A stretch of 23,671 nt of DNA. Source: Oscillospiraceae bacterium (lineage in GTDB: Bacteria > Bacillota > Clostridia > Oscillospirales > Oscillospiraceae). Of this stretch, positions 19,611 to 23,671 are shown one piece after another. Each line of letters begins with the position of its first letter. Position 1 is the first letter of the stretch. The position numbers and the translations under genes are program-made. Below the pieces are notes generated by a model. That model made no database searches. It was not told the origin of the DNA and saw only the letters and a program-made list of their open reading frames with translations. The stretch is from positions 1 to 23,671 of the forward strand of contig JAEDJB010000012.1 of NCBI GenBank assembly GCA_016296565.1, read 5' to 3'.

Positions 19611-21551
19611 ATGTATCCCCATTTGTCATCGCCGGGCCGCATCGGCGGGCTCACCATTCCCAACCGGGTGGCCATGACGGCGGCCTCCGCCTCCCTGTCC
19701 CAGCCGGACGGCACCATGACCGAGGACATGCTGGCCTACTACGAGGCCCGGGCCAAAGGGGGCGTGGGCCTCATCATCACCGAGATGGTCTGCGTGGATG
19801 AGGACCGGGGCGTGCTCTTTTACCGGGAGCTGAACGCCGCCCGGGAGGAGAATATCCCCTCCTTCCGCCGCCTGGCGGACCGGGTTCACCCCTATGGCAC
19901 GAAGATTTTTGCCCAGCTCTTCCACCCCGGCGCCAACGCCGACCCCAAGCTGAACCCCAGGGATTTGATCTCCGCCAGCCCCGCCCGGGGAAAGAAGCGG
20001 GGCCAGGCCCGGGAGGCCACCCAGGAGGAGATCCGGGACATCGCCCAAAAATTCGGCCAGGCCGCCCGTCGGGTGAAGGAGGGGGGCTTCGACGGGGTGG
20101 AGATCCACGCCGCCCACCACTATTTCCTCCACAGCTTTCTCAGTCCCGTCACCAACCACCGCACCGACCAGTACGGGGGCAGCCTGGAAAACCGGGCCCG
20201 CATCCTGAAGGAAATTCTGGAGGCCATCCGGGCAACCTGCGGTCGGGACTTTCCTATTTTATTCCGGGTATCCATTGAAGAGTACATCGGAAAGGACGGC
20301 TACCACGCCGACACGGGCATCAAAATCTGCCAGCTGCTGGAGCGGTGGGGGGCGGACGGGATTAACACCACCGCCTCGGGCACAGATAGCAAGCTCAGTC
20401 AGAGCGCCGAGCCCATGTGCTACCTCCAGGGCTGGCGGAAGCACCTGCCCCGGGCGGTGAAGCAGTCGGTGTCCATCCCGGTGCTCTCGGTGGCCCTCAT
20501 CCGGGACCCGGCCTACGCGGAGAAGCTCCTGGCGGAGGGTGTGCTGGACTTTGCCGCCTCTGTCCGCAGCCACCTGGCAGACCCGGAATGGGCCAACAAG
20601 GCTTTTTCCGGCCGGGAGGAGGATATTGTCCCCTGCATCTCCTGCATGGCCTGCTTTGGAAAGTATGACCAGGAAGGGCACATCACCTGCGCGGTGAACC
20701 CGGAGACGGGCTACGAGGCCCAGCTGCCGCCCCTGAAGGCCGACGGAGACGGCCGCCTGGTGGCTGTTCTGGGAGCGGGTCCCGCCGGTCTGGAAGCCGC
20801 CTGGATCGCCGCCCGCCGGGGTTTCCGGGTGGTGCTCTTTGAAAAGGAGGAAACCCCCGGCGGCCAGCTGAAGCTGGCTGCTTTGGCCCCCCGGAAGGAG
20901 CGGATCGAAGCCCTTACCCGCAGCCTGATCCGCCGGTGCGCCCAGGCGGGGGCAGAGCTGCGCCTGGGCTGCGCCCCCACCCCGGAGGAACTGGCTGCCC
21001 TGGCCCCCTACGCCATCCTGGACGCCACCGGGGGCGTGCCCAAGGTTCCCCCCATCCCCGGGGCGGAGGGACCCATGGTGTGCACCCCGCCGGAGGTTCT
21101 CACCGGGGCCGTGGACCCCAGGGAGGAGAGCGTGGTGGTGGTGGGCTCGGGCATGACCGGCCTGGAAACCGCCGAGGTCCTCTCCCAACGGGAGAAAAAC
21201 AACGCCGTCCTGGTGCTGGAGGCCGCTCCCCGGCTGGCCCCCGGGGTCCAGGGCTCCAACCGCAACGCGGTGACGGCAGTGCTGGAGATCAACAACGTGG
21301 TCTTTCTGTGCGGCCGCACCCTGACCCGGGTGGGGGAGGACCGAATCTGGTTTGCCGACACCCAGACCGGGGAGGAGTATGTCTACCCCTGCGACCGGGT
21401 GGTTCTGGCTCTGGGCACCCAGCCCGCATCCCCCTACGGGGACAAGCTGGCCCGGGTCTGCGACAAGGTGATCCCCCTGGGGGACCGGATACAGAGTGGC
21501 TCCATCTGGGAGGCCGTCCACACCGGATACCGGGCGGCCCTGAGCCTGTAA
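19611..21551 (+). CDS. Old-yellow-enzyme family NADH:flavin oxidoreductase (enoate reductase/BaiCD-like)
   Basis: This 646-residue flavoprotein has the domain order of 2,4-dienoyl-CoA reductase and clostridial 2-enoate reductases. An FMN TIM barrel (about 1-335) has the proton-donor strand HAAHHYFLHSFLSPVTNHRTDQYGG (166-190). A 4Fe-4S site is formed by Cys342, Cys345, Cys348 and Cys360. The FAD/NAD module has GAGPAGLEAA (388-397) and a second nucleotide fold VVVVGSGMTGLETAE. It should pass electrons from NADH through FAD and Fe-S to FMN to reduce a C=C bond; the substrate (dienoate, cinnamate-type or bile-acid intermediate) cannot be told. GGAGG is 10 bases from the ATG. The cysteine spacing (CX2CX2CX11C) is closer to trimethylamine dehydrogenase than to dienoyl-CoA reductase. 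Confidence 0.93.
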   Translation: MYPHLSSPGRIGGLTIPNRVAMTAASASLSQPDGTMTEDMLAYYEARAKGGVGLIITEMVCVDEDRGVLFYRELNAAREENIPSFRRLADRVHPYGTKIFAQLFHPGANADPKLNPRDLISASPARGKKRGQAREATQEEIRDIAQKFGQAARRVKEGGFDGVEIHAAHHYFLHSFLSPVTNHRTDQYGGSLENRARILKEILEAIRATCGRDFPILFRVSIEEYIGKDGYHADTGIKICQLLERWGADGINTTASGTDSKLSQSAEPMCYLQGWRKHLPRAVKQSVSIPVLSVALIRDPAYAEKLLAEGVLDFAASVRSHLADPEWANKAFSGREEDIVPCISCMACFGKYDQEGHITCAVNPETGYEAQLPPLKADGDGRLVAVLGAGPAGLEAAWIAARRGFRVVLFEKEETPGGQLKLAALAPRKERIEALTRSLIRRCAQAGAELRLGCAPTPEELAALAPYAILDATGGVPKVPPIPGAEGPMVCTPPEVLTGAVDPREESVVVVGSGMTGLETAEVLSQREKNNAVLVLEAAPRLAPGVQGSNRNAVTAVLEINNVVFLCGRTLTRVGEDRIWFADTQTGEEYVYPCDRVVLALGTQPASPYGDKLARVCDKVIPLGDRIQSGSIWEAVHTGYRAALSL

Positions 21552-21555
21552 TACT

Positions 21556-21680
21556 GATTCTTGATTAAAAAATTGAATCAAGAATCCCGTGTGCTTCGCA
21601 CACTCGCATCGTGCTGATGCACGCTGCGCCGTCTCATGCAGTTCTTGATAAAAAGCTTTCAAAGCTTTTTATCAAGAACT
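21556..21680. repeat. Four-hairpin palindromic cluster
   Basis: Four stems lie in a row: GATTCTTGATT/AATCAAGAATC (11 bp), GTGTGC-TTC-GCACAC, GCATC-GTGCT-GATGC, and a perfect 20-bp palindrome at 21640-21680 with a single central C. The first and last stems both contain TTCTTGAT, so the block has inverted ends of about 8 bases, like a small non-autonomous element. The last hairpin precedes T-rich sequence (21686-21697) and may also end the preceding enoate-reductase transcript. Confidence 0.75.
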
Positions 21681-21708
21681 AGTATAAAAAATTTTTTTCG
21701 TTTTCCTC

Positions 21709-21737
21709 TTGACTCTCCCCTTACGTCATCCTGTATT
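21709..21737 (+). promoter_or_regulatory. Promoter of the MerR-TipAS gene
   Basis: TTGACT and TGTATT are separated by 17 bases. The spacer starts with CTCCCCTTACGT, like the left half of MerR-family operators, but the right half is not a clear match. Confidence 0.45.
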
Positions 21738-21792
21738 CTCATCCTGTGGTCCGGACCCACCAAATTTTCGTCCCCGGGACGAGAGAGGAGCG

Positions 21793-22530
21793 ATGCCTGT
21801 GAAGATCAGTGAAGCGGCCCGCCTGGCGGGGGTGTCAGTGCGCACCCTGCGGTATTACGACAAGATCGGCCTGCTCAGCCCCCAGGAAGTTACCCCTGCG
21901 GGCTACCGGCTCTATGGCCGGGCGGAGTTGGAGCGGCTCCAGGAGATTTTGTTCTTCCGGGAGCTGGACTTCCCCCTGGAAGAGATTAAAGCCATCCTGA
22001 CCGACCCCGGCTACGACCGGCAGGCGGCCCTGCGCTGCCACCGGAACCTGCTGGAGGAGAAGCGCCGGCGGCTGGACAAGCTCATCGCCCTGGTGGAGGA
22101 CACCCTGAAAGGAGAACGAACCATGGCATTTGACGCATTTGACCGGAAGGATTTTGAGGAAAAACGGCAGGCCTACGCCCAGGAGGCCAAGGCCCGCTGG
22201 GGAAATACCGACGCCTGGGCAGAGAGCCAGAAGAAAACCGGGGCCTACGGCAAGGAAGACTGGGACCGGGTGAACCGGGAGGGGGACGCCATCCTGGACC
22301 AGTTCGCTGCTCTGGGGGACCTACCCCCGGAGAGCCCCCAGGCCCAGGAGCTGGTCCGGCAGTGGCAGGAGCACATCACCCGGAACTTCTACCACTGTAC
22401 GAAAGAGATCCTGTCCGGCCTGGGCCAGATGTACCTGGCCGACGACCGGTTCCGGGAAAACCTGGACACCCACGGCCCTGGCACCGCGGAACGCCTGGCC
22501 AAGGCCATCGAGGTGTATTGCGGCGGCTGA
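21793..22530 (+). CDS. MerR family regulator with TipAS antibiotic-recognition domain
   Basis: This 245-residue regulator has a MerR winged helix at about 3-70 (KISEAARLAGVSVRTLRYYDKIGLLSP ... GYRLYGRAELERLQEILFFRELDFPLEEI). A long dimerisation coiled coil follows at about 75-115. A TipAS-type ligand domain at about 120-245 (KDFEEKRQAYAQEAKARWGNTDAWAESQKKT ... YHCTKEILSGLGQMYLADDRFRENLD) binds thiopeptides or other drugs in relatives. AGAGGAG is close to the ATG at 21793. The gene is alone; no drug exporter follows it here, so it probably autoregulates and controls genes elsewhere. Confidence 0.93.
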   Translation: MPVKISEAARLAGVSVRTLRYYDKIGLLSPQEVTPAGYRLYGRAELERLQEILFFRELDFPLEEIKAILTDPGYDRQAALRCHRNLLEEKRRRLDKLIALVEDTLKGERTMAFDAFDRKDFEEKRQAYAQEAKARWGNTDAWAESQKKTGAYGKEDWDRVNREGDAILDQFAALGDLPPESPQAQELVRQWQEHITRNFYHCTKEILSGLGQMYLADDRFRENLDTHGPGTAERLAKAIEVYCGG

Positions 22531-22557
22531 GGTCCCGGAACGAACAAGAAAAAACTG

Positions 22558-22587
22558 TTGACAAAAGGGTCACCTTTATTACATAAT
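22558..22587 (+). promoter_or_regulatory. Promoter of the RHH gene
   Basis: A perfect TTGACA is followed by CATAAT 18 bases later. The spacer is exactly the left arm of the palindrome at 22564-22601. Confidence 0.7.
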
Positions 22588-22601
22588 AAAGGTGACCCTT
22601 T
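22564..22601. promoter_or_regulatory. Perfect 38-base palindromic operator
   Basis: AAAGGGTCACCTTTATTA and its exact reverse complement are separated by CA. The palindrome fills the spacer between -35 and -10 and covers the start site, so a bound protein would block RNA polymerase. The RHH protein encoded next is the natural candidate binder. It could also work as a weak terminator, but only CTCTG follows it. Confidence 0.7.
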
Positions 22602-22627
22602 CTCTGTGAGGAGGTGACGGTTTGAGA

Positions 22628-22801
22628 ATGGGAAAGCGAGGTCCCAAGGAAGAACTTCCTAAGCCCTACCGCATGGCAGTGAAGTATGACGAGGAGTGCA
22701 AGCAGATTTTAGAAGCCTACTGCGCCCAGGAAAATGTCAACCGGATGGAAGCAGCCCGGCGGGGGATCAAGAAGCTGAAAGAGGACCTAAAGGAGGAATA
22801 A
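22628..22801 (+). CDS. Small ribbon-helix-helix (CopG-like) protein
   Basis: This 57-residue protein fits the small RHH/CopG-type pattern: an N-terminal basic arm (MGKRGPKEELPK), a beta strand (YRMAVKYDEE), then helix A (CKQILEAYCAQEN) and helix B (NRMEAARRGIKKLKEDL). It should bind DNA as a dimer through the strand. AGGAGGTGA lies upstream; the ATG at 22628 is chosen, but a TTG six bases earlier is closer to the ideal spacing. A palindrome overlaps its promoter, which suggests autorepression. It may be an orphan antitoxin-like regulator; no toxin is recognised downstream. Confidence 0.7.
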   Translation: MGKRGPKEELPKPYRMAVKYDEECKQILEAYCAQENVNRMEAARRGIKKLKEDLKEE

Positions 22802-22950
22802 AGGAAGCGGCGCGCCTCCTGGAACAGACTCGCACCGCTTCCCCACAACCCAACCATTGCCCGAAGGCAACGGGGCGTAAATACTATATCATACGTGCCG
22901 CATCCTTTCAAGGGGACAGGTTAGGGCAACATAAGGAAAGGAGACGGATC

Positions 22951-23235
22951 ATGTATCTTCGTCAGCTGACCGAACAACAATATGACCGCTTTTGCAGCGA
23001 TCTAGCAGCCCGAACTGCCATTTCTCCTCTGGACCCCAGTTACACTGTTACCCTGGTGATTAACCAGGCAGAGTATCAGGTCAAGCTTCAACCGGAGCGG
23101 CATAACACCATCGCAGTCCTTCACGCGCTCCGGGTCTGCCGGGAACCGGATGGGCCCAGCTACAACCTTATCACCCAGAACGCAGTGCTCACAGCATTTT
23201 TGGAGCTTTTGCTTTACCAGGGAATCCCTGCCTGA
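22951..23235 (+). CDS. Small protein of unknown function
   Basis: This 94-residue protein begins MYLRQLTEQQYDRFC and is mixed alpha/beta, with no signal peptide, membrane segment or motif that I recognise. AAAGGAG is about 8 bases before the ATG. It lies 149 bases after the RHH gene in the same direction; no strong promoter is clear between them, so they may share a transcript. The gap contains a TATCAT near 22890 without a good -35. A toxin role for it is not supported by the sequence. Confidence 0.6.
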   Translation: MYLRQLTEQQYDRFCSDLAARTAISPLDPSYTVTLVINQAEYQVKLQPERHNTIAVLHALRVCREPDGPSYNLITQNAVLTAFLELLLYQGIPA

Positions 23236-23280
23236 TTTCGGAGGTGAATCGCCGCCCTTACAGGGTACCCGCTCACCCTA

Positions 23281-23460
23281 GGCGCGCCCAGCCGGTGGGC
23301 GCGCTTGAAGTACGGCGTCACAAGAGATAAGCGGCAGCCCCGCCAAAGACAAAAAAGCACTGCCCCGCAGGTCTGCACAAACCAGAGAACAGGGGTCCAG
23401 GGGGAGAGAACCTCTCTCCCCCTGGTGTTCTTTCCCCCATTTCTCCAGAGAAATGGGGCC
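23281..23460 (-). repeat. Three-hairpin dispersed repeat, copy B
   Basis: This is the reverse-strand copy of the element at 16880-17064. It has the hairpins GCGCGCCCA/TGGGCGCGC (23282-23304), a 13-bp stem with loop ACC (23397-23425; GGT on the minus strand), and CCCCATTTCTC/GAGAAATGGGG (23435-23458). Three base pairs of the 13-bp stem and one of the other are swapped as pairs relative to copy A. The rest of 23236-23612 holds no gene; a GTAGGGGC motif at about 23503 may be a remnant of the other repeat family. Confidence 0.85.
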
Positions 23461-23612
23461 ACGCCGGAGGCGCCCCTTGGAAAAGGCCGGGAACCCTAAT
23501 TGTAGGGGCTCCAAGCCCGTTTACCCCATGCGGATGCCCTCATCCCGCCGCCGCAGAGGGTTCCGACAGGTAGCGGCGAGGTCAGGGGACCCCGCCGGAA
23601 GCGTCTAAAACG

Positions 23613-23650
23613 CAAGAAAAGAAAGACACGAGGTTTCTCGTGTCTTTCTT
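23613..23650 (-). terminator. Terminator of the minus-strand tRNA transcript
   Basis: AAGAAAGACACGAG and its complement form a 14-bp stem with a 4-base loop. On the minus strand TTTTCTT follows, directly after the CCA end of the tRNA. Confidence 0.85.
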
Positions 23651-23671
23651 TGGTGGACGATACAGGACTTG
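23651..23671 (-). tRNA. Partial tRNA gene (3' end, identity unknown)
   Basis: Read on the minus strand, the last 21 bases end with an encoded CCA. Before it are the discriminator A, an acceptor strand ATCGTCC, the T-stem arm CCTGT and the start of a T-loop (CAAGT). This predicts a 5' acceptor GGACGAT outside the window. The anticodon is not visible, so the amino acid cannot be given. Confidence 0.8.

Noticed and set aside
19611..21551. Assignment as the bile-acid enzyme BaiCD
   Set aside because: Domain order fits, but no other bai gene is near and the family has many substrates, so only the family level is called.
22628..23235. Toxin-antitoxin pair made of the RHH protein and the 94-residue protein
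   Set aside because: The genes are 149 bases apart, not overlapping, and the second protein shows no toxin motif; mentioned only as a possibility.

Overview
The window looks like chromosome from a GC-rich, anaerobic, gut-type member of the Clostridia, most likely an Oscillospiraceae relative of Flavonifractor, Lawsonibacter or Pseudoflavonifractor. I infer this from GC-rich codon use combined with Firmicutes-style AGGAGG ribosome sites and consensus sigma-A promoters, a CIRCE element, an S-layer-anchored glycosidase, an Fe-S old-yellow-enzyme reductase, a 2-hydroxyacyl-CoA dehydratase-activator relative, and GC-rich intergenic hairpin repeats. Species identity is not proven by anything seen here.

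Layout. 1-2500: a minus-strand PadR regulator coupled to a membrane protein, facing a plus-strand cluster of two tiny membrane proteins and a lipoprotein. 2500-3830: an AT-richer island with a membrane protein/secreted protein pair and then a gene-free stretch that folds into a structured RNA ending in a terminator. 3888-5960: htpG under a perfect CIRCE operator. 5973-7250: a nucleotidyltransferase and a CarD-like regulator on the minus strand. 7328-8024: a flavodoxin behind two identical-architecture palindromes. 8032-9750: an SLH-GH18 surface enzyme. 9789-11490: mgtE behind a long leader carrying two small reading frames. 11508-12826: a divergent PNPOx-like flavoprotein and Crp/Fnr regulator. 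12840-14796: lipoprotein, membrane protein and a TtcA-like tRNA thiolase. 14918-15980: rplM-rpsI. 16006-18178: aldo/keto reductase, about 690 bases of repeats, and a PH-like coiled-coil protein. 18178-21551: a standalone COG3581-type Fe-S protein divergent from an enoate-reductase-like enzyme. 21556-22801: a hairpin cluster, a MerR-TipAS regulator, and a 57-residue ribbon-helix-helix protein behind a perfect 38-base palindromic operator. 22951-23671: a small unknown protein, a repeat copy, and the 3' end of a tRNA gene on the minus strand.

Most genes are one- or two-gene units with their own promoter and hairpin terminator, so this is a housekeeping and regulatory stretch rather than one large system. 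The most interesting signals are non-coding: a three-hairpin repeat present twice with compensatory base-pair changes; an mgtE leader with a DEPP-containing small frame that recalls Mg2+-sensing leader peptides; a terminator/antiterminator-like RNA ahead of htpG; paired palindromes ahead of flavodoxin; and a palindrome filling the promoter of the tiny RHH gene. No CRISPR array, insertion sequence, prophage module or rRNA gene was seen.
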